From contig NZ_AKJC01000072.1 in the NCBI RefSeq assembly GCF_000282535.1, forward strand, positions 1 to 58,000: a stretch of 58,000 bases of DNA. The letters run 5' to 3'. A model generated the notes under the pieces. The model made no database searches and was not told the DNA's origin. It saw only the letters and a program-made list of their open reading frames with translations. Origin of the DNA: Pseudomonas sp. GM84 (GTDB taxonomy: Bacteria; Pseudomonadota; Gammaproteobacteria; Pseudomonadales; Pseudomonadaceae). Of this stretch, positions 49,767-58,000 are shown piece by piece (position 1 is the stretch's first letter; each line of letters begins with the position of its first letter). Both the position numbers and the translations under genes were made by a program.

Positions 49767-51014
49767 ATGGCCATTGCAGTGCCCCTCAACGAAGGCGCAG
49801 GTCCAAATCTGAAGCAGCGCCTCAAGCACGCCGAGCGGGTCAACCGCTGGAAGGCGCAGGCGTTGATCGCGCCGCTGGCGCTGTTTCTCCTGCTGGTGTT
49901 CCTGGTGCCGATCGCGGCGCTGCTGTTCAAGAGCGTCGGCAACCCGGAAGTGGTCGGCGGCATGCCGCGCACCGTGGAAATCATCGCCCAGTGGGACGGC
50001 AAGAGCCTGCCGGGTGAAGAGGTCTACAAGGCCCTGAGCCAGGACCTGGCCGAGTCACGCAAGAACCAGACGTTGGGCGACCTGTCCAAGCGCCTGAACA
50101 TGGAGCTGGCCGGCTACCGCAGCCTGTTGGCGAAAACCGCGCGGGCGCTTCCTTTCAAGACAGAGCCGGCCTCTTACAAAGATGCCCTGCAAGCCCTCGA
50201 CGAGCGTTGGGGTGACCCAGCCTACTGGCAGGCGATCCGCCGCAATACCAGCTCGGTGACCTCGTTCTACCTGCTGGCGGCACTCGACCACCGTATCGAT
50301 GACCTCGGCGAGCTGGCCAAGGCCACGCCCGACCAGGCCATTTACCTGGATATCTTTGCCCGCACCCTGTGGATGGGTGTGGTGATCACGGCCATCTGCC
50401 TGGTGCTGGCGTACCCGCTGGCCTACCTGCTGGCCAACCTGCCGACTCGGCAGAGCAACCTGTTGATGATTCTGGTATTGCTGCCATTCTGGACCTCGAT
50501 CCTGGTGCGGGTGGCGGCGTGGATCGTGCTGCTGCAGTCGGGCGGCCTGATCAACAGTGCGCTGATGGCCATGGGCATCATCGACCAACCGCTGGAGCTG
50601 GTGTTCAACCGCACGGGCGTGTACATCTCGATGGTGCACATTCTTCTGCCGTTCATGATCCTGCCGCTGTACAGCGTGATGAAAGGCATTTCGCCCAGCT
50701 ACATGCGCGCGGCGATTTCGCTCGGTTGCCACCCGTTCGCCAGCTTCTGGCGGGTGTACTTCCCGCAGACCTACGCGGGCGTGGGTGCCGGCTGCCTGCT
50801 GGTGTTCATCCTGGCCATCGGCTACTACATCACCCCGGCGCTGCTCGGCAGCCCCAACGACCAGATGGTCAGCTACTTCGTCGCCTTCTACACCAACACC
50901 AGCATCAACTGGGGCATGGCCACCGCGCTGGGCGGGCTGTTGCTGCTGGCGACCGTGCTGCTGTACCTGATCTATAGCTGGCTGGTCGGCGCAAGCCGCC
51001 TGCGCCTGAGCTGA
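49767..51014 (+). CDS. agtC: AgtC-like ABC permease with large periplasmic insert
   Basis: A 415-residue inner-membrane permease with six predicted membrane segments and the EAA-type coupling loop (SYMRAAISLGCHPFASFWRV) between segments 4 and 5. PotB-type permeases have about 280 residues. The extra length is a hydrophilic stretch of about 140 residues between the first and second membrane segments (about 53-195). The ATG at 49767 has GGAG 6 bases upstream; an open frame into the REP pair is not coding. Confidence 0.88.
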   Translation: MAIAVPLNEGAGPNLKQRLKHAERVNRWKAQALIAPLALFLLLVFLVPIAALLFKSVGNPEVVGGMPRTVEIIAQWDGKSLPGEEVYKALSQDLAESRKNQTLGDLSKRLNMELAGYRSLLAKTARALPFKTEPASYKDALQALDERWGDPAYWQAIRRNTSSVTSFYLLAALDHRIDDLGELAKATPDQAIYLDIFARTLWMGVVITAICLVLAYPLAYLLANLPTRQSNLLMILVLLPFWTSILVRVAAWIVLLQSGGLINSALMAMGIIDQPLELVFNRTGVYISMVHILLPFMILPLYSVMKGISPSYMRAAISLGCHPFASFWRVYFPQTYAGVGAGCLLVFILAIGYYITPALLGSPNDQMVSYFVAFYTNTSINWGMATALGGLLLLATVLLYLIYSWLVGASRLRLS

Positions 51015-51025
51015 GGAGCCTTGTG

Positions 51026-51853
51026 ATGCTGAGCCCATACATGTCACCCGTTGAGCGGGTGTGGTTCTACAGCCTGCGCATTCTGTGCGGCCTGATTCTC
51101 TTGTTCCTGGTGTTGCCTGTGCTGGTGATCGTGCCGCTGTCCTTCAACAGTGGCAGTTTCCTGGTGTATCCACTGCAGGGCTTCTCGATGCAGTGGTACC
51201 AGGACTTCTTCGCCTCGGCGGAATGGATGCGGGCGCTGAAGAACAGCATCATCGTTGCGCCGGCGGCCACGTTCCTGGCCATGGTGTTTGGCACCCTGGC
51301 GTCGATCGGTCTGACCCGAGGCGATTTCCCGGGCAAGTCGCTGGTGATGGCGCTGGTGATTTCGCCGATGGTGGTACCGGTGGTCATCATCGGTGTGGCC
51401 AGTTACCTGTTCTTTGCACCCCTGGGCATGGGTAACAGCTTCATCTCGCTGATCCTCGTGCATGCGGTGCTGGGCGTGCCGTTCGTCATCATTACCGTGT
51501 CGGCGACCTTGCAGGGTTTCAACTACAACCTGGTGCGGGCGGCGGCCAGCCTGGGCGCGTCGCCGTTGTTGGCCTTCCGCCGGGTGACCTTGCCGCTGAT
51601 TGCGCCTGGGGTGATCTCCGGTGCGCTGTTCGCCTTCGCCACCTCGTTCGATGAAGTGGTGGTGACGCTGTTTCTTGCCGGGCCGGAGCAGGCGACCTTG
51701 CCACGGCAGATGTTCAGCGGCATTCGCGAGAACCTGAGCCCGACCATCGCGGCGGCGGCGACCTTGCTGATTGGCTTCTCGGTGGTGTTGTTGCTGACCC
51801 TGGAGTGGTTGCGGGGGCGTAGCGAGAAGTTGAGGACCCAGCAGCCTGCCTGA
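51026..51853 (+). CDS. agtD: AgtD-like ABC permease
   Basis: A 275-residue PotC-type permease with six membrane segments and an EAA-type loop (LVRAAASLGASPLLAFRRV). It completes the importer. GTG at 51023 or ATG at 51026 can serve as start; GAGGAG precedes both, and the ATG is chosen for its spacing of 8 bases. It lies 11 bp after the other permease gene and is followed by a REP pair. Confidence 0.9.
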   Translation: MLSPYMSPVERVWFYSLRILCGLILLFLVLPVLVIVPLSFNSGSFLVYPLQGFSMQWYQDFFASAEWMRALKNSIIVAPAATFLAMVFGTLASIGLTRGDFPGKSLVMALVISPMVVPVVIIGVASYLFFAPLGMGNSFISLILVHAVLGVPFVIITVSATLQGFNYNLVRAAASLGASPLLAFRRVTLPLIAPGVISGALFAFATSFDEVVVTLFLAGPEQATLPRQMFSGIRENLSPTIAAAATLLIGFSVVLLLTLEWLRGRSEKLRTQQPA

Positions 51854-51871
51854 TTGATGCTTGTCTGTGCT

Positions 51872-51949
51872 GGCCTCATCGCCGGCAAGCCGGCTCCCAC
51901 AGGATCTCCACTGTTCTCCCTGTGGGAGCCGGCTTGCCGGCGATGAGGC
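51872..51949. repeat. REP pair (inverted) between agtD and rpe
   Basis: Two near-perfect REP units in opposite orientation (about 51872-51903 and 51919-51949), separated by 15 bases, mark the end of the transporter operon. The units themselves are complementary over about 30 bases, so the transcript would form a long hairpin. Confidence 0.9.
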
Positions 51950-52057
51950 CGCTTCAGGCAAAAGAGGCACCCGTCGAGACGGATTGATACCAATCAGCCT
52001 TCATTCGATTCCGTGAGTTACAATGCGCGCCACCGTGATTCTGCCAACAGGTGCGCC

Positions 52058-52732
52058 ATGCAGCCCTACGCTATTGCCCCCTCCATTCTCTCCGCCGATT
52101 TCGCCCGCCTGGGCGAAGATGTCGACAAGGTGCTGGCCGCCGGGGCCGACATCGTTCACTTCGATGTGATGGACAACCACTACGTGCCCAACCTGACCAT
52201 CGGCCCGATGGTCTGCACCGCGCTGCGCAAGTACGGCGTGACCGCGCCGATCGACGTGCACCTGATGGTCAGCCCGGTCGATCGCATCATCGGCGACTTC
52301 ATCGAAGCGGGCGCCACCTACATCACCTTCCACCCGGAAGCCACGCAGCACATCGACCGTTCGCTGCAGCTGATCCGTGACGGCGGCTGCAAGGCCGGCC
52401 TGGTGTTCAACCCGGCCACCAGCCTGGATGCCTTGAAGTACGTGATGGACAAGATCGACATGGTCCTGCTGATGAGCGTCAACCCAGGCTTCGGCGGGCA
52501 GAAGTTCATCCCCGGCACCCTCGACAAGCTGCGCGAAGCCCGTGCGCTGATCGACGCCAGCGGCCGTGACATCCGCCTGGAAATCGATGGCGGCGTCAAC
52601 GTCAACAACATCCGCGAGATCGCTGCCGCCGGTGCGGATACCTTTGTCGCCGGCTCGGCCATCTTCAATGCCCCGGACTACCAGGAAGTCATCGCCAAGA
52701 TGCGCGCCGAAATGGCCCAGGCCCGCCCATGA
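52058..52732 (+). CDS. rpe: Rpe, ribulose-phosphate 3-epimerase
   Basis: A 224-residue TIM-barrel enzyme that interconverts ribulose-5-phosphate and xylulose-5-phosphate. Metal and acid-base residues are visible: His34 and Asp36 in [13 protein letters not shown], His68 in DVHLMV, and Asp177 in EIDGGVN. The ATG at 52058 has AGGTG upstream. It overlaps gph by 4 bp and heads the rpe-gph-trpE series, as in other pseudomonads. Confidence 0.96.
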   Translation: MQPYAIAPSILSADFARLGEDVDKVLAAGADIVHFDVMDNHYVPNLTIGPMVCTALRKYGVTAPIDVHLMVSPVDRIIGDFIEAGATYITFHPEATQHIDRSLQLIRDGGCKAGLVFNPATSLDALKYVMDKIDMVLLMSVNPGFGGQKFIPGTLDKLREARALIDASGRDIRLEIDGGVNVNNIREIAAAGADTFVAGSAIFNAPDYQEVIAKMRAEMAQARP

Positions 52733-53547
52733 GCGGCTTCGAGCAGCTGTTCCCCGGGGCGCTGCCCAGGCTGGTGATGTTCGATCTGGACGGTACCCTG
52801 ATCGATTCGGTGCCAGACCTGGCCGCTGCCGTGGACCGCATGCTGCTCGAACTCGGGCGCCAGCCCGCAGGCCTTGAAGCCGTTCGCCATTGGGTCGGAA
52901 ACGGTGCCCAGGTGCTGGTGCGCCGGGCGCTGGCTGGCAGCATCGACCATGCTGCGGTAGACGATGCTCTGGCGGAACAGGCGCTGGCGCTGTTCATGGA
53001 GGCCTACGCCGAAAACCATGAACTGACCGTCATCTATCCCGGTGTGCAGGACACCCTGCGCTGGCTGCGCAAGCAGGGCGTGGAGATGGCGCTGATCACC
53101 AACAAGCCCGAGCGTTTTGTCGGGCCGTTGCTGGACCAGATGAAGATCGGCCGCTACTTCCGCTGGATCATCGGCGGCGACACGCTGCCACAGAAGAAGC
53201 CGGACCCCGCAGCACTGCTGCACGTCATGAAGATGGCGGGCGTCACGCCAGAGCAATCGTTGTTCGTCGGCGACTCGCGCAGCGACGTACTGGCGGCCAA
53301 GGCCGCCGGCGTGCAGTGCGTCGGCCTGAGCTATGGCTACAACCATGGCCGGCCCATCGATGAAGAGACCCCGAACCTGGTGATCGACGACCTGCGCGCG
53401 CTGCTGCCCGGTTGCGCAGACCTGGCCACTGGGATAACGTTGGCGGACCTTCAAGCCTCACCCGACAGAGAGTCTACCGTGGCGGTCACTGGCAAATTCT
53501 GGATGAAAGTCATCAAGGCCCTGGCCCGTTGGCGCTGGCGCGCCTGA
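52729..53547 (+). CDS. gph: Gph, phosphoglycolate phosphatase, with Trp-rich C-terminal tail
   Basis: A 272-residue HAD phosphatase that removes 2-phosphoglycolate. The nucleophile motif is FDLDGT (Asp19, Asp21), with a Lys in PQKKPDP and the acidic pair in FVGDSRSD. E. coli Gph has about 252 residues; this one carries an extra tail, about the last 25 residues, ending in ARWRWRA. The last 45 bases coincide with a Trp-codon leader frame for trpE that has a close copy before trpG. The tail is probably kept for regulation of trpE, not for catalysis. It overlaps rpe by 4 bp and lies 70 bp before trpE. Confidence 0.94.
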   Translation: MSGFEQLFPGALPRLVMFDLDGTLIDSVPDLAAAVDRMLLELGRQPAGLEAVRHWVGNGAQVLVRRALAGSIDHAAVDDALAEQALALFMEAYAENHELTVIYPGVQDTLRWLRKQGVEMALITNKPERFVGPLLDQMKIGRYFRWIIGGDTLPQKKPDPAALLHVMKMAGVTPEQSLFVGDSRSDVLAAKAAGVQCVGLSYGYNHGRPIDEETPNLVIDDLRALLPGCADLATGITLADLQASPDRESTVAVTGKFWMKVIKALARWRWRA

Positions 53548-53617
53548 CTTATGCCCGCCGGCGCCTGCCGGCCCGTCCGCTTGCCCGAACCTATTGCTGC
53601 TTGCCACGAGGCTACCC
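53503..53617 (+). promoter_or_regulatory. trpE leader / attenuator overlapping the gph 3' end
   Basis: The in-frame ATG at 53503 begins [14 protein letters not shown], 14 codons ending at the gph stop, with Trp codons TGG-CGC-TGG at 53530-53538. It is followed by a perfect hairpin, GCCGGC (53557-53562) and GCCGGC (53567-53572), and by a 15-bp block, CTGCCGGCCCGTCCG (53565-53579), that recurs in the trpG leader. Ribosome stalling at the Trp codons would change pairing downstream. There is no long T-run, so the terminator form is not obvious. Confidence 0.7.
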
Positions 53618-55099
53618 ATGACCCGCGAAGAATTCCTGCGCCTGGCCGCTGCCGGCTACAACCGCATTCCCCTGGCCTGCGAAACCCTGGCCGACTTCGA
53701 CACGCCGCTGTCGATCTACCTGAAACTGGCTGACCAGCCCAACAGCTACCTGCTCGAATCGGTGCAGGGCGGTGAGAAGTGGGGCCGTTACTCGATGATC
53801 GGCCTGCCGTCGCGCACCGTGATGCGTGTGCATGGCTACCACGTCAGCATCCTGCAGGATGGCGTGGAAGTGGAAAGCCACGAGGTCGAAGACCCGTTGG
53901 CCTTCGTCGAAACCTTCAAGGACCGCTACAAAGTCGCCGACATCCCCGGCTTGCCGCGCTTCAACGGTGGCCTGGTGGGCTACTTCGGCTATGACTGCGT
54001 GCGTTATGTGGAAAAGCGCTTGGGCGCGAGCCCGAACCCGGATCCACTGGGCGTGCCAGACATTCTGTTGATGGTTTCCGATGCCGTGGTGGTGTTCGAC
54101 AACCTGGCGGGCAAGATGCACGCCATCGTGCTGGTCGACCCGGCCGAAGAGCAGGCGTTCGAACAAGGCCAGGCTCGTCTGCAAGGCCTGCTGGAAACCC
54201 TGCGTCAGCCGATCACGCCACGCCGAGGCCTTGACCTGAGCGGCCCGATGGCGGCCGAACCTGAATTCCGCTCCAGCTACACCCGTGACGACTACGAGAA
54301 CGCGGTAGGGCGCATCAAGGAATACATCCTGGCCGGTGACTGCATGCAAGTGGTGCCGTCGCAACGCATGTCGATCGACTTCAAGGCCGCGCCCATCGAC
54401 CTGTATCGCGCGCTGCGTTGCTTCAACCCGACGCCCTACATGTACTTCTTCAACTTTGGCGACTTCCATGTGGTCGGCAGCTCGCCGGAAGTGTTGGTAC
54501 GCGTGGAGGACAACCTGGTCACCGTGCGCCCGATTGCCGGCACTCGCCCACGTGGTGCCAACGAGGAAGCGGACCGGGCGTTGGAAGACGACCTGCTGTC
54601 GGACGAGAAAGAGATCGCCGAGCACCTGATGCTCATCGACCTGGGCCGCAACGATGTGGGTCGTGTGTCGTCGACCGGCAGCGTGCGCTTGACCGAGAAG
54701 ATGGTGATCGAGCGCTACTCCAACGTGATGCACATCGTCTCCAATGTCACCGGCCAACTGAGCGAGGGCCTGACCGCCATGGACGCACTGCGGGCGATTC
54801 TGCCGGCAGGCACCTTGTCGGGCGCGCCGAAGATTCGCGCGATGGAAATCATCGATGAGCTGGAGCCGGTCAAGCGTGGTGTCTACGGTGGTGCGGTGGG
54901 CTACTTCGCGTGGAACGGCAACATGGATACCGCGATTGCCATTCGTACGGCCGTGATCAAGGACGGTGAGCTTCATGTGCAGGCTGGCGGCGGCATCGTT
55001 GCCGACTCGGTGCCGGCGCTGGAGTGGGAAGAAACCATCAACAAGCGCCGGGCGATGTTCCGTGCGGTGGCGTTGGCCGAGCAGACCAGCGCCAAGTAA
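53618..55099 (+). CDS. trpE: TrpE, anthranilate synthase component I
   Basis: A 493-residue chorismate-utilising enzyme that makes anthranilate with the TrpG glutaminase. The tryptophan feedback site motif LLES is at 45-48. Catalytic-core lines include [28 protein letters not shown] and [18 protein letters not shown]. The ATG at 53618 has GAGG upstream; the frame extends 8 codons back without one. trpG is 2.3 kb away, separated by an unrelated esterase gene, as usual in Pseudomonas. Confidence 0.97.
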   Translation: MTREEFLRLAAAGYNRIPLACETLADFDTPLSIYLKLADQPNSYLLESVQGGEKWGRYSMIGLPSRTVMRVHGYHVSILQDGVEVESHEVEDPLAFVETFKDRYKVADIPGLPRFNGGLVGYFGYDCVRYVEKRLGASPNPDPLGVPDILLMVSDAVVVFDNLAGKMHAIVLVDPAEEQAFEQGQARLQGLLETLRQPITPRRGLDLSGPMAAEPEFRSSYTRDDYENAVGRIKEYILAGDCMQVVPSQRMSIDFKAAPIDLYRALRCFNPTPYMYFFNFGDFHVVGSSPEVLVRVEDNLVTVRPIAGTRPRGANEEADRALEDDLLSDEKEIAEHLMLIDLGRNDVGRVSSTGSVRLTEKMVIERYSNVMHIVSNVTGQLSEGLTAMDALRAILPAGTLSGAPKIRAMEIIDELEPVKRGVYGGAVGYFAWNGNMDTAIAIRTAVIKDGELHVQAGGGIVADSVPALEWEETINKRRAMFRAVALAEQTSAK

Positions 55100-55149
55100 A
55101 GCGACTGGGGCGCTGTGGAACCCTGGGCAACCCTGTGGGAGGGGCGGGT

Positions 55150-57051
55150 TCAAAAATCGACGGCGACGCCCAGGCTCACGCCCTGTTGGGTCAACTCGTC
55201 ACTCTTGCGCCAGTTGTAGTTCCCCCGCAGATGCACCCCCGCCACCAGCTCGTGGCTCACCCCCAGGCTGGCCCGGGTCAGGTCGCTGTGCGGCGTATAC
55301 CCGGTCAGGGTGAAGTCGTTGGCCGGCAACGTCGTCAGGTGCATGGTCACATCCTGCTGGTCATCCTCGAACTCATGTTCCTGGGCCAACTCGGCGAACA
55401 GTCGGGTGCTCGGTAGCACCTGCACGCTGCCCAGCACCCCCACGCCGAGGCGCCGCGAAGTGCGTTCCTGGTCATCGAAGCCCAGCGCCGTCGAGCGTCC
55501 GCTCTTCTCGTCATAACCATCGACCTTCACCCGCGCATAGTCGGCGCTGACGAACGGTGCCAGTTGCCAACTGCCGGCTTCGGGCATCAGGTCGTACCCC
55601 AGTCGCCCCGTCACGGCCCAGGCTTCGCCATCGGTATCGCCTTTCTCGCTGCGGTCATTTACCCCAAGCGCGAAGGTACGCTTGAGGTCGCGGTAGTCCA
55701 GGTGGCCGGCCGTCAGCGCAGAATCGGCCCACCAACGGTCCTGGCGAAACTGGGCGAAGGCCGTGGCCAGGTAACTGTCGAGCTTGTAGTCCGAGTCCTG
55801 CTCGCCTGCCTCCAGTTTCTGCTGGTATACGCCGCCAGCCAGTCCCACGCGCCAGGCGTCGTTCAGTCGATAGCTGCCGCCGAGGGTCAGGTTGTAGCCA
55901 TGCCCGTCCGCACTGGCGGCGCTGCGCTGATCGTCGAAGTCCAGGTCCTGGGCGCCGGTGCTGACGAAGGCTTGCCATTGACCCACTGCCTGCCAGGGCG
56001 TCTGCCACTGGTTGCGCAGCTCGTCCTGGTGCGCGCGCAAGCTGGCATGGGCCATTTCGGGTAGCAATGTCAGCTCCCACGGGGCGGCAAGAATCGAGTA
56101 GGCGTAGTCGGCGATCAGTTGCTGGCCGGCGATGGTCGGGTGAACCGAGTCGTTGAACAGCAGCTTGGTCGGGTCGGGTGTGAGGCCGTTGATGCCGTAT
56201 ACCGGGTTTTGCACGCAGCCGTTGCCGCTGTAGCAGGTACCCACAAGGTTCTGGCCACTGGCCAGGCCGAACTGTTCCGGGCTGGCCAGGACCTCGTCGA
56301 TCAGCACAGGAATGTTCAACGGAATGATCTCGGCGTCGATCTGGCCGAGCTGGCTGATCAGCGATTGGTTGAATACACCGGAGAGTTGCGACAGCGGGCC
56401 TTGCAGAGGCGTGCCGTTGAAGTTTGGCGTGTTGCCCAGGTCGGGAAGCAGCCAGACCATGATGTAACGTGCGCCGCCTTGCTGCAGGGCCTGGGCGCTG
56501 GCGGCCAGGCGTGCGCCGGCCGCTGCGGCGCCCGCCGGGCTGTTGACCAGGCCCTGGAGAAAGTCGTTGCCACCGCCGGTAAGGTAATAGAGCGCATTGG
56601 GATCGGCACGCAGGCCGTTGGCCAGGTAGCCGGGTCGCTCCCGCAGCACCGCCCCGGCCCCTGGTTGGCCGGGTGGGATGACCGTTTCGGAGGTGTCGGT
56701 AATCGACGCCAGAATCTGCCCGGTGGTATAGCCGCCGACAGCCCAGTTGTTGCCGTCAGGAAGGCCCTGAGCCAGGTTGCCGGGGGAGGTCGAAGGGCCC
56801 AGCTCGGCGGCGCCAAAGCCCAGTTTGCCGCCGAGGATCATTGGCGATACGGGGGCGAAATTGCCCTGTGCGTCTCGGTTGGTGAAGCGTGCCCCCGAAG
56901 TACCGCCGGTCTGGTCGGGAAACTGCCCCGCATCGCTGAGGCTGTCACCGAATACGATCAACGTGGAATAAGGGGAGGGAGCAGCGAACGCCTGGCTGCA
57001 GGCAAGGGCCAGCGAGGCGAGGGTGAAACGCAGTAACGGTGCTTGGCGCAT
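55150..57051 (-). CDS. estP: EstP/EstA-type GDSL autotransporter esterase
   Basis: A 633-residue outer-membrane esterase. The signal peptide ends AFA-AP near residue 23. The GDSL-hydrolase passenger has Ser37 in FGDSLSDAG, Asn in GGGNDF, and Asp301 and His304 in NDSVHPT. A C-terminal autotransporter barrel (about residues 350-633) ends in Phe, as expected for BAM recognition. In P. aeruginosa the orthologue EstA stays uncleaved at the cell surface and affects rhamnolipid, motility and biofilm. It is convergent with trpE (50 bp) and divergent from the trpG leader. Confidence 0.93.
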   Translation of the reverse strand: MRQAPLLRFTLASLALACSQAFAAPSPYSTLIVFGDSLSDAGQFPDQTGGTSGARFTNRDAQGNFAPVSPMILGGKLGFGAAELGPSTSPGNLAQGLPDGNNWAVGGYTTGQILASITDTSETVIPPGQPGAGAVLRERPGYLANGLRADPNALYYLTGGGNDFLQGLVNSPAGAAAAGARLAASAQALQQGGARYIMVWLLPDLGNTPNFNGTPLQGPLSQLSGVFNQSLISQLGQIDAEIIPLNIPVLIDEVLASPEQFGLASGQNLVGTCYSGNGCVQNPVYGINGLTPDPTKLLFNDSVHPTIAGQQLIADYAYSILAAPWELTLLPEMAHASLRAHQDELRNQWQTPWQAVGQWQAFVSTGAQDLDFDDQRSAASADGHGYNLTLGGSYRLNDAWRVGLAGGVYQQKLEAGEQDSDYKLDSYLATAFAQFRQDRWWADSALTAGHLDYRDLKRTFALGVNDRSEKGDTDGEAWAVTGRLGYDLMPEAGSWQLAPFVSADYARVKVDGYDEKSGRSTALGFDDQERTSRRLGVGVLGSVQVLPSTRLFAELAQEHEFEDDQQDVTMHLTTLPANDFTLTGYTPHSDLTRASLGVSHELVAGVHLRGNYNWRKSDELTQQGVSLGVAVDF

Positions 57052-57157
57052 CGATGAACATCCTTTTCATTGTTTTTATGAGGACAATCGGATTGACCTT
57101 AGCAAATCGCTGGGCATGCCTTCCAAGTCCATTCGTTTCCCCGTGTTTACGGGCATA

Positions 57158-57186
57158 TTGCGCCCGCCGCGCCGGTAGGCTACTGT
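57158..57186 (+). promoter_or_regulatory. Candidate trpG promoter
   Basis: A -35 TTGCGC (57158-57163) and -10 TACTGT (57181-57186) with a 17-base spacer lie just before the leader reading frame. Transcription would start near 57193, almost at the ATG at 57197. A small hairpin, CCCGT (57140-57144) with ACGGG (57149-57153), lies upstream of it. The boxes match consensus only in part. Confidence 0.4.
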
Positions 57187-57196
57187 GCCGGGACGT

Positions 57197-57283
57197 ATGA
57201 GCGAGACCTATCCTGTGTTGATCGTCAGCAAACTCTTGATGCGCGTAATCAAGGCCCACGCCCGTTGGCGTTGGCGCGCCTGA
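57197..57283 (+). CDS. trpG leader peptide
   Basis: A 28-codon open frame from ATG 57197 ending ARWRWRA, with TGG-CGT-TGG as Trp codons. An internal ATG at 57239 gives a 14-residue form, MRVIKAHARWRWRA, which matches the gph tail and trpE leader [14 protein letters not shown] residue for residue at 12 of 14 positions. Neither ATG has a strong ribosome-binding site. Such a peptide would sense charged tRNA-Trp and control trpG and the genes after it by attenuation, as established for trpGDC in P. putida. Confidence 0.65.
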   Translation: MSETYPVLIVSKLLMRVIKAHARWRWRA

Positions 57284-57411
57284 CTTTATCTCCTGCCGGC
57301 CCGTCCGGCCCGCCCCTGTTTACCTTCCCGTTTGCCTGAAACATCCGCTGCCCGCGCTTGTGGCCGGGGAAGGTTCGAATTCAAAGTCAGTAGATTCAAG
57401 AGGTTCAGCCG
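57284..57411 (+). promoter_or_regulatory. trpG leader RNA, attenuator region
   Basis: Contains the 15-bp block CTGCCGGCCCGTCCG (57293-57307) shared with the trpE leader, which here forms the hairpin GCCGG (57295-57299) with CCGGC (57305-57309). GC-rich sequence and a short T-rich stretch (CTGTTTACC) follow. The ribosome-binding site AGAGG lies before the trpG ATG. No classical T-run terminator is seen. Confidence 0.55.
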
Positions 57412-58000
57412 ATGTTACTGATGATCGACAACTACGACTCATTCACCTACAACGTCGTTCAATACCTGGGCGAGCTGGGTGCTCAGGTGAAGGTCATTCG
57501 CAATGATGAAATGACCATCGCTCAGATCGAAGCCCTCAACCCCGAGCGCATCGTCGTTTCCCCTGGCCCGTGCACGCCCAGCGAAGCGGGTGTCTCCATA
57601 GAGGCCATCCTGCATTTTGCCGGCAAGCTGCCGATCCTTGGCGTGTGCCTGGGCCACCAGTCCATCGGGCAGGCCTTTGGCGGTGACGTGGTGCGTGCCC
57701 GCCAGGTCATGCACGGCAAGACCAGCCCGGTGCATCACCGCGACCTTGGCGTGTTCGCCGGCCTCAACAACCCGTTGACGGTCACCCGCTACCATTCCCT
57801 GGTGGTCAAGCGCGAAACCCTGCCCGATTGCCTGGAAGTCACCGCCTGGACCGCCCACGATGACGGCTCGGTCGACGAGATCATGGGCTTGCGCCACAAG
57901 ACGCTGAATATCGAAGGGGTGCAGTTCCACCCTGAGTCCATCCTCACCGAGCAGGGCCACGAGCTGTTCGCCAACTTCCTCAAGCAGACCGGCGGCCGCC
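57412..58000 (+). CDS. trpG: TrpG, anthranilate synthase glutamine amidotransferase (cut by window end)
   Basis: A class I glutamine amidotransferase that supplies ammonia to TrpE. 196 codons are visible and no stop is reached. The N-terminus is [14 protein letters not shown], the nucleophile is Cys79 in [10 protein letters not shown], and His173 and Glu175 lie in QFHPES. Family length suggests that only one or two codons are missing. In pseudomonads trpD and trpC follow, outside this window. Some TrpG proteins also serve folate synthesis as PabA; the Trp leader upstream supports a tryptophan role. Confidence 0.96.
   Translation, partial: MLLMIDNYDSFTYNVVQYLGELGAQVKVIRNDEMTIAQIEALNPERIVVSPGPCTPSEAGVSIEAILHFAGKLPILGVCLGHQSIGQAFGGDVVRARQVMHGKTSPVHHRDLGVFAGLNNPLTVTRYHSLVVKRETLPDCLEVTAWTAHDDGSVDEIMGLRHKTLNIEGVQFHPESILTEQGHELFANFLKQTGGR

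Overview
The window is a chromosomal segment of a Pseudomonas of the P. putida group. The evidence is gene order and product set: the pqqFABCDE operon, davBA lysine catabolism, an rmcA-like c-di-GMP gene beside the rpsU-dnaG-rpoD macromolecular-synthesis operon, the lptD-surA-pdxA-rsmA-apaG-apaH operon, amgK-murU, separate trpE and trpG loci, and many copies of the GC-rich REP element typical of P. putida. Almost all of it is core genome.

Layout. Positions 1-7600: a minus-strand PQQ operon, transcribed pqqF, pqqA, pqqB, pqqC, pqqD, pqqE and then an S9-family peptidase, with a hairpin between pqqA and pqqB and a REP palindrome before pqqC. 7.6-11.7 kb: a REP cluster, davB-davA (lysine to 5-aminovalerate), an Lrp/AsnC regulator and a divergent hexapeptide acetyltransferase. 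11.7-15.1 kb: the one clearly accessory part, an AT-rich single-chain restriction-modification gene at the 3' side of a tRNA-Ile2(CAU) gene. 15.1-23.4 kb: rmcA-like gene, rpoD, dnaG, rpsU. 23.6-27.4 kb: tsaD, plsY, folB-folK, cca. 27.4-32.3 kb: the stress module prkA-yeaH-spoVR. 32.6-40.3 kb: lptD-surA-pdxA-rsmA-apaG-apaH-glpE, largely overlapping genes. 40.4-44 kb: amgK-murU (cell-wall recycling), a DnaJ/TerB-like membrane protein and a DUF3530 protein. 44-51.9 kb: a two-component system and an ABC transporter that match P. aeruginosa agtSR/agtABCD in order and family. 52-58 kb: rpe-gph-trpE, an autotransporter esterase, and trpG (cut by the window end).

How the parts connect. DavB and DavA make 5-aminovalerate from lysine. 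The agt-type sensor, regulator and transporter 33 kb away belong to a family characterised for 5-aminovalerate and 4-aminobutyrate uptake, so one window holds a production route and an uptake and sensing route for the same compound. A 22-bp interrupted palindrome before the transporter genes is a good candidate for the response-regulator site.

The most striking sequence signal is in the trp region. A 14-codon Trp-rich leader reading frame occurs twice: before trpG, and before trpE, where it is the in-frame 3' end of gph. The phosphatase therefore ends in the tail ARWRWRA, which is also the Trp-sensing leader of trpE. A 15-bp block downstream is identical in both leaders. Attenuation of trpE and trpGDC in P. 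putida is already known; the gph overlap and the paired leader copies are what the sequence adds.

No CRISPR array, prophage, insertion sequence, rRNA gene or defence island was found beyond the single restriction-modification gene. Start codons were moved from the longest frame to the best ribosome-binding site for many genes, as stated in each entry.
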